64,000 nucleotides of DNA from Planotetraspora phitsanulokensis (GCF_016863295.1 NZ_BOOP01000020.1:62001-126000); one strand, 5' to 3'. Numbered from the stretch's first letter, positions 26,793 to 37,072 are shown. Program-made: numbers and translations. Notes: generated from the sequence alone by a model not told the origin.

Positions 26793-27707
26793 CTAGTCGG
26801 CGGCCACCGCGGCGACCGGGCGCCTGGACCTGCGAAGGGGGACGAGGCCCTGAATCACCGCGATCCCCGCGAGGACGACGAGGGCGCCGACAGGCTGGTG
26901 CCAGGTAAGCCGCTCATCGAGGATCGTGACGCCGGAGACGGTGGCGAACACCGGCAGGAGATACGTCACCGTCGAGGTGGTCGTGACGCCCGCGATTCGC
27001 TGGACGCGATAGAGGAGCAGGTAGGCGATTCCGGTGCCGAGCGCGCCGAGGGCGAGCAGGCTGGCCCAGACCTCCCCCGGCACGTCCAGGTCGACCAGCG
27101 GCACTCCGGCGAGCGGCGTGATGACGGCCAACTGGACGGTGCCCGCCAGGAGCTGGGAGGTCGCGAGCACGAGCGGCTCCTCCCCCCGTGGTGTGATGAA
27201 CCGGCCCATGTAGGCCCCGCCGACGCCGTAGCAGGCGGCGGCCGCGAAGCAGGCGAGGCTGCCGGTCAGCTCGCCGCCGGAGACGGGCTCCCAGACCCCC
27301 AGGACCACCATCACGCCGGCGAAGCCGACGCCGAGGCCGGTGATCTTGGCGGCGGTCGCCCGCTCGCTGCGGAGCAGCAGGGCGAACACGAGCGTGCACA
27401 GCGGCGTCGTGGCGTTCCAGATGGAGGCGACCACCGAGGACACGTGCTGCTCGCCGTACCCGAAGAGGGTGAACGGCAGGGTGGTGAGCACGACCGAGCC
27501 GAGGGCGAAGTGACCCCACAGCCGGAGATCCGTCGGAAGGCGCCGCCCACTGGCGAACAGCGCGACCAGCAGGGTAACCGAGGCGATCACCATCCGGCCG
27601 AAAGAGATCTGGAGCGGATGGAGGCTGCCGACGGCGACTTTGATGAAGAAGAAGCTGTTGCCCCAGATGGCGGCCAGCAGGATGAAGGAGGGAGCCCACC
27701 GGCGCAT
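26793..27707 (-). CDS. EamA (DMT superfamily) transporter
   Basis: 304 residues with ten hydrophobic segments in two EamA repeats: IWGNSFFFIKVAVGSLHPLQISFGR at the start, then VSSVVASIWNATTPLCTLVFA ending the first repeat, and SVTYLLPVFATVSGVTILDERLTWHQPVGALVVLAGI-like sequence ending the second. Relatives export amino acids or metabolites. It is convergent with the DoxX gene (13-base gap) and divergent from the oxygenase gene. Confidence 0.9.
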   Translation of the reverse strand: MRRWAPSFILLAAIWGNSFFFIKVAVGSLHPLQISFGRMVIASVTLLVALFASGRRLPTDLRLWGHFALGSVVLTTLPFTLFGYGEQHVSSVVASIWNATTPLCTLVFALLLRSERATAAKITGLGVGFAGVMVVLGVWEPVSGGELTGSLACFAAAACYGVGGAYMGRFITPRGEEPLVLATSQLLAGTVQLAVITPLAGVPLVDLDVPGEVWASLLALGALGTGIAYLLLYRVQRIAGVTTTSTVTYLLPVFATVSGVTILDERLTWHQPVGALVVLAGIAVIQGLVPLRRSRRPVAAVAAD

Positions 27708-27810
27708 GTATGCAGTCCTCCGCTCGGGAACGATCTCGTGCCGGTAAGGAGCGTAATGCCCAATGACACCTTAGTTCGAGCGTTTTCGGACTATGTGTTG
27801 GGATAGGAGA

Positions 27811-28800
27811 ATGTCGAGCGCATCGGGACCCTTGCCGATCATCAACGTGAGCTCCCTCGTCGGCCCCGGCTCACCCGAGGAGCGCGCGGAGGTCGCCCGT
27901 CAGATCGAGGCGGCCTGCCGGGACAGCGGGTTCTTCTACATCAGCGGGCACGGAGTCCCGCCGGAACTCGTGGCCGCGCTGGACGGCGCCGCCCGGCGCT
28001 TCTTCGCGCTCCCCCTCGAGCGCAAGATGGAGATCTCCATGAATAGGGGAGGCCGGGCCTGGCGCGGCTTCTTCCCCGTCGGCGGCGAGCTCACCTCCGG
28101 GCGTCCCGACCTCAAGGAGGGCGTCTACTTCGGCGCCGAGGCGCTCGACGACCGGCAGCGGCCGCTGTACGGCCGCAACCTCTTCCCCGCCGAGGTGCCG
28201 GAGTTGCGGGACGCGGTGCTGCGCTACCTCGACATGCTCACCGACGTGGGCCAGGCGGTCATGCGCGGGATCGCCCTGAGCCTCGGGCTCGACGAGGACT
28301 ACTTCTCCTCCGGCTACACCGCGGCGCCGACCGTGCTGTTCCGGATCTTCCACTACCCGCCGTCGCCGCGGGGCTCCGACGACTGGGGGGTGGGCGAGCA
28401 CACCGACTACGGGCTGCTGACGCTGCTGCTCCAGGACGGCAACGGCGGCCTCCAGGTCCACACCTCCCGGGGCTGGGTCGAGGCTCCGCCCGTTCCCGGC
28501 ACGTTCGTCTGCAACATCGGCGACATGCTCGACCGGCTGACCGGCGGCCACTACCGGTCGACTCCGCACCGCGTGCGCAACGTCAGCGGCCGGGACCGCC
28601 TGTCGTTCCCGTTCTTCTTCGACCCCGGGTGGGACTGCGAGGTGCCGCCGCTGCCCTCGCTCCCCCTGCGCAACGGCGGCCGCCCCCGATGGGACGGCCA
28701 GGACCTGCGCGCCTTCACCGGCACGTACGGCGACTACCTGCTCGGCAAGGTCGCGAAGGTCTTCCCTCAGCTGCGCGACGAGGTTCTCGATCAGCCGTGA
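27811..28800 (+). CDS. 2-oxoglutarate/Fe(II)-dependent oxygenase, isopenicillin N synthase family
   Basis: 329 residues from the ATG of [25 protein letters not shown] precedes it. The N-terminal DIOX_N segment ([18 protein letters not shown]) and the C-terminal jelly roll are complete. The iron ligands are HTD in [17 protein letters not shown] and the His of STPHRVRN, followed by [10 protein letters not shown] with the co-substrate Arg. The substrate is unknown; relatives act on amino acids, gibberellin-like compounds or peptides. It stands between the EamA and LtrA genes with no biosynthetic partners. Confidence 0.92.
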   Translation: MSSASGPLPIINVSSLVGPGSPEERAEVARQIEAACRDSGFFYISGHGVPPELVAALDGAARRFFALPLERKMEISMNRGGRAWRGFFPVGGELTSGRPDLKEGVYFGAEALDDRQRPLYGRNLFPAEVPELRDAVLRYLDMLTDVGQAVMRGIALSLGLDEDYFSSGYTAAPTVLFRIFHYPPSPRGSDDWGVGEHTDYGLLTLLLQDGNGGLQVHTSRGWVEAPPVPGTFVCNIGDMLDRLTGGHYRSTPHRVRNVSGRDRLSFPFFFDPGWDCEVPPLPSLPLRNGGRPRWDGQDLRAFTGTYGDYLLGKVAKVFPQLRDEVLDQP

Positions 28801-28846
28801 TGTAAGTGGTGCAATCTTGTAATCAAGAAAGCTCCACAATATCGGC

Positions 28847-29983
28847 ATGCGCCTGCCCACCTGGTTCAGCGAAAGGGTGGAGCCCACCTCCCCCGAGAAC
28901 GAGCTCCGCGTCTCGACGATCGAGCTCTTCTTCGACCTCGTCTTCGTCTTCACGGTCACGCAGCTGACCACGCTGGTCGTCGGCGACTTCACGGAACGGG
29001 CGCCCGGCGCGCACCACTTCGCCGGGCAGGGCGTCGTCCAGACGCTGCTCATCTTCGGCGTGCTGTGGTGGATGTACGCCGGCTACGCCTGGCTGACGAA
29101 CGCCGTCCCGCCGGAGCGGCCGGCGCGACGGGTGCTGATCCTCTGCGGCATGGCCGGATTCCTGATCATGGCCCTGGCGATCCCGAGCGCCTTCGACGGC
29201 GGCGGACTGTCGTTCGCGATCGGCTACCTCGTCATCGTGCTGGTCCACGGCGGCCTCTACCTGCAGGCGTCCAGCAGCGTGTTCCGGCTGCTGCCGTTCA
29301 ACCTCGGGGCGACCGCGCTCATCTTCGCCGCCGCGTTCGTGAACGCGCCGTGGAGCTACGTGCTGTGGGCCGCCGCGCTCGTCCTGGTGTGGACCAGCCC
29401 CTACTTCATCGGCCAGCGCGGCTTCGCCCTCCACCCGGCGCACATCGTCGAGCGGCACGGGCTGCTCGTCATCATCGTGCTGGGCGAGTCGATCGTCGCC
29501 ATCGGCATCGGCGCAAGCGGCGCCCACCCGTCGGCGGGGCTGATCGTCTCCGCGTTGCTCGGGCTGGCGCTCACGACCGCACTGTGGTGGGTGTACTTCG
29601 GCGGGGACGAGGAGGCCCCCGTCCGGGCGCTGCTCCGCCTGGAGGTCGTGAGCCGCACCCGGCACATCCTCGGGGCCTACTTCTACGCCCACATCCCTTT
29701 GCTGCTGGGCATCGTGGCCACGGCCGCCGGGATCAAGAAGGCCATCGGGCACGACCATCTCGACCTCGGGCCGGCCGTGGCCCTGGCGGCGGGCGTGGCC
29801 CTGTTCATGATCGGCGACGTGTGGTTCCGCCGCCATCTCGGGCTCGGCCGCGGGGCGGCCCGGCCGCTCGCCGCGCTGCTGGCCGCGGCGAGCTTCCCCA
29901 TCGGGCTGTGGTCGTCGGCCGCGCACCTCGGAGCGCTGGTCGCGCTCCTCGTCGTGACGCTGTCGGCCGAGCGCGCCCTCTAG
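28847..29983 (+). CDS. low temperature requirement protein A (LtrA) family
   Basis: 378 residues, ATG start, lying 46 bases after the oxygenase gene. VSTIELFFDLVFVFTVTQLT is the family signature, and about eleven membrane segments follow. ERHGLLVIIVLGESIVAIG and ALWWVYF are also characteristic. LtrA was named for cold growth in Listeria; its biochemical role is not established. Confidence 0.9.
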   Translation: MRLPTWFSERVEPTSPENELRVSTIELFFDLVFVFTVTQLTTLVVGDFTERAPGAHHFAGQGVVQTLLIFGVLWWMYAGYAWLTNAVPPERPARRVLILCGMAGFLIMALAIPSAFDGGGLSFAIGYLVIVLVHGGLYLQASSSVFRLLPFNLGATALIFAAAFVNAPWSYVLWAAALVLVWTSPYFIGQRGFALHPAHIVERHGLLVIIVLGESIVAIGIGASGAHPSAGLIVSALLGLALTTALWWVYFGGDEEAPVRALLRLEVVSRTRHILGAYFYAHIPLLLGIVATAAGIKKAIGHDHLDLGPAVALAAGVALFMIGDVWFRRHLGLGRGAARPLAALLAAASFPIGLWSSAAHLGALVALLVVTLSAERAL

Positions 29984-30049
29984 ATCCGACGCGAGCCCTC
30001 TGAGGCGTGTCCCGTGGATCGTCGATGGCGGTGATTCGGGGGAAACAGC

Positions 30050-31105
30050 TCAAGGCATTGAGAGGGGCAGTCCGAAGGGCGCGAAGTGCTCGGAGCCGAG
30101 GAATGATGTGATCTCGGCGATGTGGTCGTCGCGCAGAGTCAGCACGTTGATCGACCAGGCGTGGTGAACGCTGCTGAGGCTTTCCCCCAGATAGCACGCG
30201 ATGGCCGGCTGGCCGTTCGCGCTGGTGAGGCGGTGACGCCAGCTGGGACAGCGGGTCAACGGGACCTCGACGGCGAAGTCGGCGACGGCCGCGAGGCCGC
30301 GGTACCAGTGCGGCAGCGGCGGCATCGACCAGGTGACGTCCTCGGTCAGCAGCGCGACCAGGGCGTCGGCGTCGCCTCGTTCCAGCGCCGTGGCGAACCT
30401 GGTGACGATCTCCTGCACCCGGGCGTCGCCCATCTGGCGCAGCGCCCGCTGCTGAGCGGGACCGGGAACCTTCTCCGCGACGATCTTGCGGGCTCGGGCC
30501 AGGGCGGAGTTCACCGAGGTGGCCGAGGTGTCCATCATGGTGGCGATCTCGGACGAGGAGAAACCCAGGACATCGAACAGCAGCAGCGCCGCCCGCTGGT
30601 TGCCCGGCAGGTGTTGCAGGGCGGCGACGAAGGCGAGCTCGACGGCCTCCCGCTGCTCGTAGTGCGCGGCCGGCGTGGCGGGACCGTCACCGAGGCCGAC
30701 GTCGGGGTAGGGGCCCAGCCAGGCGACGTCGGTCAGTGGTGTCGAGTCGAGTACGGCGCGCTCACTGGACGGACCGAGGTCGACGGGCATCGCACGCTTG
30801 GCACGGGTGCCGACGATGTCCAGGCAGATGCGGGTTGCCACGACGTACAACCACGAGCGCAGTGAGCTGCGTCCCTCGAAACGCGCGAGCCCTCGCCACG
30901 CCCGCAGCAGCGCGTCCTGCAGCGCGTCGTCGGCGTCATGGGTGGAGCCGAGCATGCGATAGCAGTGCGCGTGCAGCTCCCGCCGCAACGGCTGGACCAG
31001 GCGGGTGAACGCCGCGTCGTCTCCCGCACGCGCCCGGGACAGGTCGGCGTGCTCGGCGGCCCTCACCTCGGAGCCCGCGGACGGTCCGGAAAAGACTTCA
31101 CCCAC
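30050..31105 (-). CDS. ECF sigma factor with SnoaL-like C-terminal domain
   Basis: 351 residues if started at the GTG of VGEVFSGPSAGSEV; the frame is open another 48 codons upstream and no start has a good ribosome site, so the N-terminus is uncertain. Region 2 is ELHAHCYRMLGSTHDADDALQDALLRAW and region 4 is LPGNQRAALLLFDVLGFSSSEIATMM. The C-terminal 130 residues (VQEIVTRFATALERGDADALVALLTEDVTWSMPP) are a SnoaL/NTF2-like domain, as in SigG/SigJ-type ECF factors that have no anti-sigma gene. The fused domain is thought to control activity. It is divergent from a mycothiol-dependent isomerase-type gene, its likely target. Confidence 0.88.
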   Translation of the reverse strand: MGEVFSGPSAGSEVRAAEHADLSRARAGDDAAFTRLVQPLRRELHAHCYRMLGSTHDADDALQDALLRAWRGLARFEGRSSLRSWLYVVATRICLDIVGTRAKRAMPVDLGPSSERAVLDSTPLTDVAWLGPYPDVGLGDGPATPAAHYEQREAVELAFVAALQHLPGNQRAALLLFDVLGFSSSEIATMMDTSATSVNSALARARKIVAEKVPGPAQQRALRQMGDARVQEIVTRFATALERGDADALVALLTEDVTWSMPPLPHWYRGLAAVADFAVEVPLTRCPSWRHRLTSANGQPAIACYLGESLSSVHHAWSINVLTLRDDHIAEITSFLGSEHFAPFGLPLSMP

Positions 31106-31200
31106 GAGCGACGATTCTGCCGTGCGGCGGGAGTCACCACTACGACTGACCGCCGTCACACGCGCGGCCGAGGTCATGAACCACGACAGGAGTCCACGAC

Positions 31201-31854
31201 ATGCCCAAGACGCGAGCGACGTCAGATCTCCGGCGCCGGACCGAGACATGGTCTCTCATCCATACCGAGCGCGCCGCCCTGGCGGCCGACCTCATGAACC
31301 TGACCGACGAGGGATGGGCGACACCGTCGCTGTGTACCGGGCTGACGGTACGCGAAGTGCTCGCCCACCTGACCGCCGGGGCCGGCCTGACCCCGGTGCG
31401 CTGGCTGGCGGGCGTGATCCGCTGCCGATTCGACTTCGACAGGCAGGTGGCCATGAGGCTGGCCGAGCAGCTCGGCTCGACCGAGGCCGAGACGCTCGAG
31501 AGATTCCGCGGCGTCATCACCAGCACCACCAAACCGCCCCTCCCGACTCTGGCGATGCTCGGCGAGACGATCGTGCACGCGGAAGACATTCGGCGCCCGC
31601 TGGACATCCACCGTGACTACCCGATCGACACATTGACGCGAGTAGCCGAGTACTACCAGGGCTCCGACCTCGTCGTCCTCGCCAAGGGGCGAATCGGCGG
31701 CCTACGACTCGTCGCCACCGACGGTCCGTTCACCACCGGAACCGGGCCACTCGTGTCCGGTCCCACTGTGGCCCTGATCATGGCGATGACCGGACGGACG
31801 GCGTACTGCGACGAATTGCAAGGAGACGGCGTCGCCACCCTCCGCCACCGCTGA
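31201..31854 (+). CDS. maleylpyruvate isomerase family mycothiol-dependent enzyme
   Basis: 217 residues; AGGAG lies eight bases before the ATG. LIHTERAALAADLMNLTDEGWATPSLCTGLTVREVLAHLTAG is the N-terminal signature of the DinB-fold, mycothiol-dependent family (TIGR03083), and HAEDIRRPL provides another metal-ligand His. Mycothiol is the actinobacterial thiol, in keeping with the host. The reaction cannot be deduced. The gene is divergent from an ECF sigma factor gene, the common arrangement for an ECF target. Confidence 0.85.
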   Translation: MPKTRATSDLRRRTETWSLIHTERAALAADLMNLTDEGWATPSLCTGLTVREVLAHLTAGAGLTPVRWLAGVIRCRFDFDRQVAMRLAEQLGSTEAETLERFRGVITSTTKPPLPTLAMLGETIVHAEDIRRPLDIHRDYPIDTLTRVAEYYQGSDLVVLAKGRIGGLRLVATDGPFTTGTGPLVSGPTVALIMAMTGRTAYCDELQGDGVATLRHR

Positions 31855-31914
31855 TCTCCGCACTCGGTCTTCCCGGTGGCCGGATCGGCCCGGGCGGTGG
31901 CCGCCGATCACGGC

Positions 31915-33198
31915 TCAGGACGGCAGGCCACCCCGCGCGATCACCTCGCGGTACCAGCGGGCGCTGTCCCTGGGAGTGCGCTCCAGGGTGTCGTAGTCGA
32001 CCCGGACCAGGCCGAACCTCATGTCGTAACCCCGGGCCCACTCGAAGTTGTCGAGCAGCGACCACACGAAGTAGCCGCGCACGTCCGCCCCCTTGCCGAT
32101 GGCGGCGTGCACGGCGCGCAGGTGCCCGTCGAGGTAGGCGGTCCGGCCCGGGTCGGCCACGCCGTCCGGCACGGCCACGCCGTTCTCCGTGATCATCAGC
32201 GGGACGTCCGGGTACTCCTGCGAGAGCCGTACGAGCAGGTCCTCGAGCCCGGACGGGATGACCTCCCAGCCCATCTCGGTGAGCTCTCCGTGGGGCGTCG
32301 CCCACGCGATCCCCTGAGTGCCCGGATGCTCCAGGGAGCCCTCGGCCTCGGGGTCGGCCACCACCCGGTTGACCGTGTAGTAGTTCACCCCGAGCACGTC
32401 GATCGGCTCGGCGATGGTCGCCAGGTCGTCCAGGTTCACCTCGGTGTAGCGGGACAGGTGCTCCAGGACGTCGTCCGGGTAGGCGCCGCGCAGCACCGGG
32501 TCGAGGAAGATCCGGTTCGCGAGGCCGTCGACGAGGCGGGCCGGCTCCGGGTCGCCGAGGATGGGCGTCAGGTTCAGGGTCAGCGAGATCGACTCGGCCC
32601 CCGCCGCGCGGAGCGCCTGGACGCCGAGGCCGTGCGCCAGCATGAGGTGGTGCGCGGCGGTGAAGGCCGCGGCGGGGTCGGCCACACCCGGCGCGTGCCG
32701 GCCCGAGCCGTGGCCCACGAAGGCGGAGACCCACGGCTCGTTCAGCGTGGTCCACGTCCGGACGCGGTCGCCCAGCAGGTCGTGGACGCGTGTGGCGTAG
32801 TCGGCGAACCGGTACGCCGTGTCCCGGTCGGTCCAGCCGCCCTTGTCCTGCAGGCTCTGGGGCAGGTCCCAGTGGTAGAGGGTGGCCACCGGCGCGATGC
32901 CCTTGTCGAGCAGCGCGTCCACGAGCCGGTCGTAGAAGCCGAGGTCGGCCAGGCGCGGCCAGGCGACGGAGAAGCGGTAGGCCCCCAGTCCGAGCCACGA
33001 CATCGTCTCGACGTCTTCGAGGTACCAGTGGTAGTGGTCGCACGCCACGTCGCCGGTGTGCCCGTCGCGGACCTTGCCGGGCGTGTGGGAGAAGGTGTCC
33101 CAGATCGAGGGGACGCGGCCGTCGGCGTGGACGGCGCCCTCGATCTGGTAGGAGGCGGTGGCCGCCCCCCAGAGGAAGCCTTCAGGAAATATCGTCAT
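31915..33198 (-). CDS. GH1 beta-glucosidase
   Basis: 427 residues. The N-terminal [19 protein letters not shown] is the family signature. The acid/base Glu154 lies in TLNEPW and the nucleophile Glu338 in [22 protein letters not shown] near the C-terminus binds the glycone. No signal peptide, so it acts on imported disaccharides or glucosides. Between AWPR and LGFYDRLV the loop that normally holds a GxGxVNxxG segment is about ten residues short, in frame. The start overlaps the stop of the upstream lacI gene by four bases, and it is the third gene of the GH3-LacI-GH1 operon. Confidence 0.93.
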   Translation of the reverse strand: MTIFPEGFLWGAATASYQIEGAVHADGRVPSIWDTFSHTPGKVRDGHTGDVACDHYHWYLEDVETMSWLGLGAYRFSVAWPRLADLGFYDRLVDALLDKGIAPVATLYHWDLPQSLQDKGGWTDRDTAYRFADYATRVHDLLGDRVRTWTTLNEPWVSAFVGHGSGRHAPGVADPAAAFTAAHHLMLAHGLGVQALRAAGAESISLTLNLTPILGDPEPARLVDGLANRIFLDPVLRGAYPDDVLEHLSRYTEVNLDDLATIAEPIDVLGVNYYTVNRVVADPEAEGSLEHPGTQGIAWATPHGELTEMGWEVIPSGLEDLLVRLSQEYPDVPLMITENGVAVPDGVADPGRTAYLDGHLRAVHAAIGKGADVRGYFVWSLLDNFEWARGYDMRFGLVRVDYDTLERTPRDSARWYREVIARGGLPS

Positions 33199-34205
33199 TG
33201 AGTGCTCTCACGTATGGTCAGGCGGGGTTCGAGAAGGGTCGACTGCGGTACGGGATGGTCGTCCAGTTTGGCCATGAGCAGTCTGACGGCCTGTCGGCCG
33301 ACGTCTTCGGCGGGGACCAGCACTGAGGTCAGCGCCGGGCTGGCGCGCTCGGCGACGTCGTCCGGGCAGATCGCCACGACGGACACGTCCTCGGGCACCC
33401 TCTTGCCGAGGACTCGCAGCGCCCCCAGCACGTGCCCGACCGCGGCCTCGTTGTGCACCACCAGGCCGGACACGCCGGGGTGCTCGTCCATCAGGTCGCG
33501 TACGGCCGAGCAGACCTCGTCGAAGGACTCCTCGCAGGGCCGGGTGACCGCGCGCACGCCGTGCCTGCCCGCCGCTTCCACGAAGCCGGCCAGGGTGCGC
33601 TCGGCGAAGCCGGTGCCGCGCTCGTAGACCACGCTCGGCGCCCCGAGCAGGGCGATCTCCCGATGGCCGAGCCCGGCGAGGTGGTCGGCGCACAGCGCCC
33701 CGGCCCGGGCGAAGTCCAGGTCGACGCAGGTCAGCCCTTCCCTGTCCGCGGGGAAGCCGATCAGCACGCTCGGCTCGCCGAGATGGCGCAGCAGCGGCAC
33801 GCGCGGATCGTGCATCTCCACGTCCATCAGCAGCATGCCGTCGACCAGCGCGCTGGCCGCGACCCTGCGCAGCCCGTCAGGACCTTCGTCGGCCGTCATC
33901 AGCAGGACGTCGTGGTCGTACTGCCGCGCGGTGGTCACGACCGAGGTCGCGAACTGCATCAGCACCGGCAGGTTCATGCCCGCCCGCAACGGCAGCACGA
34001 GCGCGATCACCTTGGCGCGCTTGCTGGCGAGGGCGCGGGCTCCGGCGTTCGGGTGGTATCCGAGCGCCCGGACGCTGTCGAGCACCCGCTGCCGGGTGGT
34101 CGCCGAGATGGCCCGCTTGCCGCTCAGCACGTACGACACCGTGCTGACCGCGACTCCGGCGTGCTTGGCCACGTCGGCGATGGTCGCCGTTCTGGGAGAG
34201 CTCAC
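33195..34205 (-). CDS. LacI family repressor of the GH3/GH1 operon
   Basis: 336 residues from a GTG that overlaps the upstream GH3 stop (GTGA); GGAG lies eight bases before it. The frame stays open far upstream, but that stretch is antisense-frame shadow of the GH3 gene. The HTH is [26 protein letters not shown], with the hinge helix [18 protein letters not shown] periplasmic-binding-protein-like sugar domain follows. As a member of the operon it very probably binds the two GAAGCGCTTC-core operators before the GH3 gene and is released by a glucoside or xyloside. Confidence 0.92.
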   Translation of the reverse strand: MSSPRTATIADVAKHAGVAVSTVSYVLSGKRAISATTRQRVLDSVRALGYHPNAGARALASKRAKVIALVLPLRAGMNLPVLMQFATSVVTTARQYDHDVLLMTADEGPDGLRRVAASALVDGMLLMDVEMHDPRVPLLRHLGEPSVLIGFPADREGLTCVDLDFARAGALCADHLAGLGHREIALLGAPSVVYERGTGFAERTLAGFVEAAGRHGVRAVTRPCEESFDEVCSAVRDLMDEHPGVSGLVVHNEAAVGHVLGALRVLGKRVPEDVSVVAICPDDVAERASPALTSVLVPAEDVGRQAVRLLMAKLDDHPVPQSTLLEPRLTIRESTQ

Positions 34206-37039
34206 GGGCGGAACTCCAGCGCGCTCACCGCGAGCCCCTCGTTCTCGAACACCACATAAAGATCGCGCACTCCGGCGGCTCCCGCCAGAGGGGTTCCGAG
34301 CCCGGCGAAGTCGTGCCTGCTCGGCGTGGGCGGCACAGTGACCGCTCCTATCACGTCGCCGAAGAGGGGGTCGTCGAGACGCAGCGTCAGGATTCCGCCC
34401 TGTGCGCCGCCGGCGGCGAGCGCGCAGCCGGACGGCGCGCCGGTGAGGTCGGCGTCGCGGAACACGATCCACGCCCCAGGCTCGGCGGACCGGACGGCGT
34501 CGCCGGCCTCCGGGGAGGCGTCGCACAGCACGACCCCGTCGTACTCGTCGTGGTCGGCGGCCTCGATCGGGCGTCCGACGACCTCGCGCGGGGGGATCCG
34601 CTCCCCCTTCACGGTCAGCGGCGCGCTGAGCTCGACGTCTCGCGACGAACGGCCCACCAGCACCTGGTGCGGCGCGTCCTCCACGACGAACCTGCCACGC
34701 GTCACGTCCCAGAACGCGAGGTCGGCCACCGGGACTTCCACCGAGACCGTACGGCTCTCGCCCGGCTCGAGCCGCAGCTTGCGGAAGCCCCTCAGCTGCC
34801 GAAGGGGCTGCTTGACGCGGGAGCGCCGCTGGTGGGTGTAGACCTGCACGACCTCCTCCCCCGCGCTTCCGCCCGTGTTGGTGACGCTCACGCGGACGGT
34901 CAGCGTGTCGCCCGGACCGACCTCGGCGGCGGACAGGACCAGGTCGGAGTACGCGAAGCGGGCGTAGCTGAGACCGTGGCCGAACGGGTAGAGCGGGGTG
35001 CCGAGGAAGTAGAGGTAGGTGGAGTCCGTCCCGATGATGTCGTAGTCCAGCAGGTCGGGAAGGTCCGCGGCCGAGCGGTACCAGGTCTGGGTGAGCCTGC
35101 CCCCGGGGTCCTCGTCGCCGAAGAGAACGTCGGCGAGCGCGTTGCCGTACTCCTGGCCGCCGTGAGACGACCAGACGATGGCAGGAACGTGCTCGTCGGC
35201 CCACGTGACCGCGAAGGGGTAGCCGCTGGAGACGACGAGGACGGTCGAGGGGTTGGCCGCGTGGACCGCCCTGACCAGGGACTCCTGCTGCCGCGGCAGG
35301 CGGAGGTCGGTCCGGTCCTCGGTCTCGCGGCCGTTGACGAGGGGGTGGTCGCCGACGACGACCACCGCCACGTCGGCCGCCGCGGCCGCCTCCGCCGCAC
35401 GCGCGCGGCCGCTCTCGATCAGTTCGACCGTGAGCACGGCCGCCGTCTCGGGGTCCTCGGCGACGGTGGCGACGCCGTCCGAGAGCGTGACGTAGTGACC
35501 TGTGGAGATGTTCCGCAGGACCATCCCGCCGGGCCGCTCCTCCATCCGGAAGGTCTGACGCACCTCCCAGCCGTTCGGCCCCGGCTGGTCGTTGACGAGG
35601 ACGCCGTCGTCGCCCGCCGACACGTGCTGCCCGTTGGCCGCCGCCCGGAAGGCGTACGCTCCGCCGCCCCAGTCGAACACGTCGAACGCCGACCTGTCCG
35701 GCCCGACGCTCAGCGGGCCGCCCGCCGGGTCGTCGGTCGCCTGGAGGTACCCACCGTCGGCGCGCAGCGCGACCCGGTCGACGCCCTCGCAGTGCACGGT
35801 CCTGCACCGCCCGCCGAGGGCCCCGCGCGCCGTCACCTGGTAGGGCAGCGTGCCGCTGTACCAGTCCTCCAGCAAAACGTCGGAGAGCGGTCCGATCACC
35901 GCGACCGTCTTCGGCGCGCTGAGAGGCAGGATGCCGTCGTTCTTCAGCAGGGTGATCGACTGCCGGGCCGCCTCCCGCGCGAGCGCGCGATGCTCGGGGC
36001 CGTTGACGACGTCCTGAGTGATCCCGTCGTACGGCGTGGCGGGGTCGAACTCGCCCAGGCGGACCCGGATGGCGAGCACGCGCCCCGCCGCGGCGTCGAC
36101 GTCGCGCTCGCTCAGCAGTCCGCGCTCCAGCGCGGCCTTGAGGTGACCGAGTGTCGCCGCCGTGTTCGCGTCGTCCTGGGTGAAGCTGTCCAGGCCCGCC
36201 CGGACGGCGTGCGCGTACGCCTCGGGGAGGTCCTCGTGGTAGCGCTGCAGGCAGGCGAGGTTCGCGGGCGCGTGGGCGTCGCTGACGACCAGGACGTCGT
36301 CGTCCGTCCAGGCCCGCACCTGCGTGCCGATGAGCGGCGACAGGTGGGCGGGGCGTCCGTTGACCAGGTTGTACGACGGCATGACGGCGACCGCCGCCCC
36401 CGACTCGATCGCGGGCCTGAAGGCCTTGAGCTCGTATTCGTGCAGGACACGGGGCGGAACGCTGCTCGACGTCACCTGTCGGTCGGTCTCGTTGTTGTAG
36501 GCGAGGAAGTGCTTGAGGGTGGGGGCCGTCTTCAACACCTCGTGGTCGCCGCGCAGGCCGCGGGCGTAGGCCGTGCCCATCACCCCGGTCAGCCAGGGGT
36601 CCTCGGCGTAGCCCTCCTCGTTGCGGCCCCAGCGCGGATCCCTGAGGGGGTTCACCACGGGCGCCCAGACGTTGCGTCCCGCCCCGCCGGGATCCTTGTG
36701 GTGGAAGGCCAGCACCTCGTCGGCCGTGGCCGCCCCCACCTGCTCGACCAGGCCGGGGTTCCACGTGCTCGCCAGCCCCACGGCCTGCGGGAACACGGTC
36801 GCCGGGCCGAGCCACGCCAGGCCGTGCAGCGCCTCTGTGCCGGTGCGGAACGCCCTGAGTCCGAGCCGGTCGACCGGAGCCTGGTACTGGTGCAGCAGGC
36901 CGAGCTTCTCCTCAAGGGTGAGCCGGCCGAGCAGGTCGTCCACCCGCTCCCGGACGGGCAGCGCGGCGTCCCTGAACAAGCAGGCGTCACGGGCCTCGTC
37001 GTCGGCCGCCGGACCGGAGGCGGTGACCGGTTCGTTCAT
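34202..37039 (-). CDS. GH3 beta-glycosidase, cytoplasmic, with fascin-like insert and CBM6-like tail
   Basis: 945 residues, ATG start, no signal peptide. The GH3 N-domain has DDLLGRLTLEEKLGLLHQY, KHFLAYNNETDRQ and the nucleophile Asp254 in VLVVSDAHAPAN. The second domain (GRETEDRTDLRLPRQQESLV, GGQEYGNALADVLFGDEDPGGRL) is interrupted near residues 430-540 by a beta-trefoil/fascin-like segment. A fibronectin-III-like domain follows (QVYTHQRRSRVKQPLRQLRGF), then a C-terminal CBM6-like module (GAWIVFRDADL). Family members are beta-glucosidases or beta-xylosidases. It is a paralogue of the secreted GH3 gene ending at 44244. First gene of its operon. Confidence 0.9.
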   Translation of the reverse strand: MNEPVTASGPAADDEARDACLFRDAALPVRERVDDLLGRLTLEEKLGLLHQYQAPVDRLGLRAFRTGTEALHGLAWLGPATVFPQAVGLASTWNPGLVEQVGAATADEVLAFHHKDPGGAGRNVWAPVVNPLRDPRWGRNEEGYAEDPWLTGVMGTAYARGLRGDHEVLKTAPTLKHFLAYNNETDRQVTSSSVPPRVLHEYELKAFRPAIESGAAVAVMPSYNLVNGRPAHLSPLIGTQVRAWTDDDVLVVSDAHAPANLACLQRYHEDLPEAYAHAVRAGLDSFTQDDANTAATLGHLKAALERGLLSERDVDAAAGRVLAIRVRLGEFDPATPYDGITQDVVNGPEHRALAREAARQSITLLKNDGILPLSAPKTVAVIGPLSDVLLEDWYSGTLPYQVTARGALGGRCRTVHCEGVDRVALRADGGYLQATDDPAGGPLSVGPDRSAFDVFDWGGGAYAFRAAANGQHVSAGDDGVLVNDQPGPNGWEVRQTFRMEERPGGMVLRNISTGHYVTLSDGVATVAEDPETAAVLTVELIESGRARAAEAAAAADVAVVVVGDHPLVNGRETEDRTDLRLPRQQESLVRAVHAANPSTVLVVSSGYPFAVTWADEHVPAIVWSSHGGQEYGNALADVLFGDEDPGGRLTQTWYRSAADLPDLLDYDIIGTDSTYLYFLGTPLYPFGHGLSYARFAYSDLVLSAAEVGPGDTLTVRVSVTNTGGSAGEEVVQVYTHQRRSRVKQPLRQLRGFRKLRLEPGESRTVSVEVPVADLAFWDVTRGRFVVEDAPHQVLVGRSSRDVELSAPLTVKGERIPPREVVGRPIEAADHDEYDGVVLCDASPEAGDAVRSAEPGAWIVFRDADLTGAPSGCALAAGGAQGGILTLRLDDPLFGDVIGAVTVPPTPSRHDFAGLGTPLAGAAGVRDLYVVFENEGLAVSALEFRP

Positions 37040-37056
37040 GAGGATCCGACCTTCCT

Positions 37057-37072
37057 GTCGAAGCGCTTCGAC
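37057..37072. promoter_or_regulatory. LacI-type operator 1 (GH3 operon)
   Basis: GTCGAAGCGCTTCGAC is a perfect 16-bp palindrome with the central CG typical of LacI sites. It lies 18 bases upstream of the GH3 ATG, where bound protein would block transcription or early elongation. Confidence 0.8.

Noticed and set aside
33195-36815. Very long minus-strand frame that appears to join LacI to a 900-residue Arg/Gly-rich protein
   Set aside because: Only the LacI part is coding in character; the rest is the out-of-frame shadow of the GH3 gene, and the GTGA overlap gives a normal LacI start.
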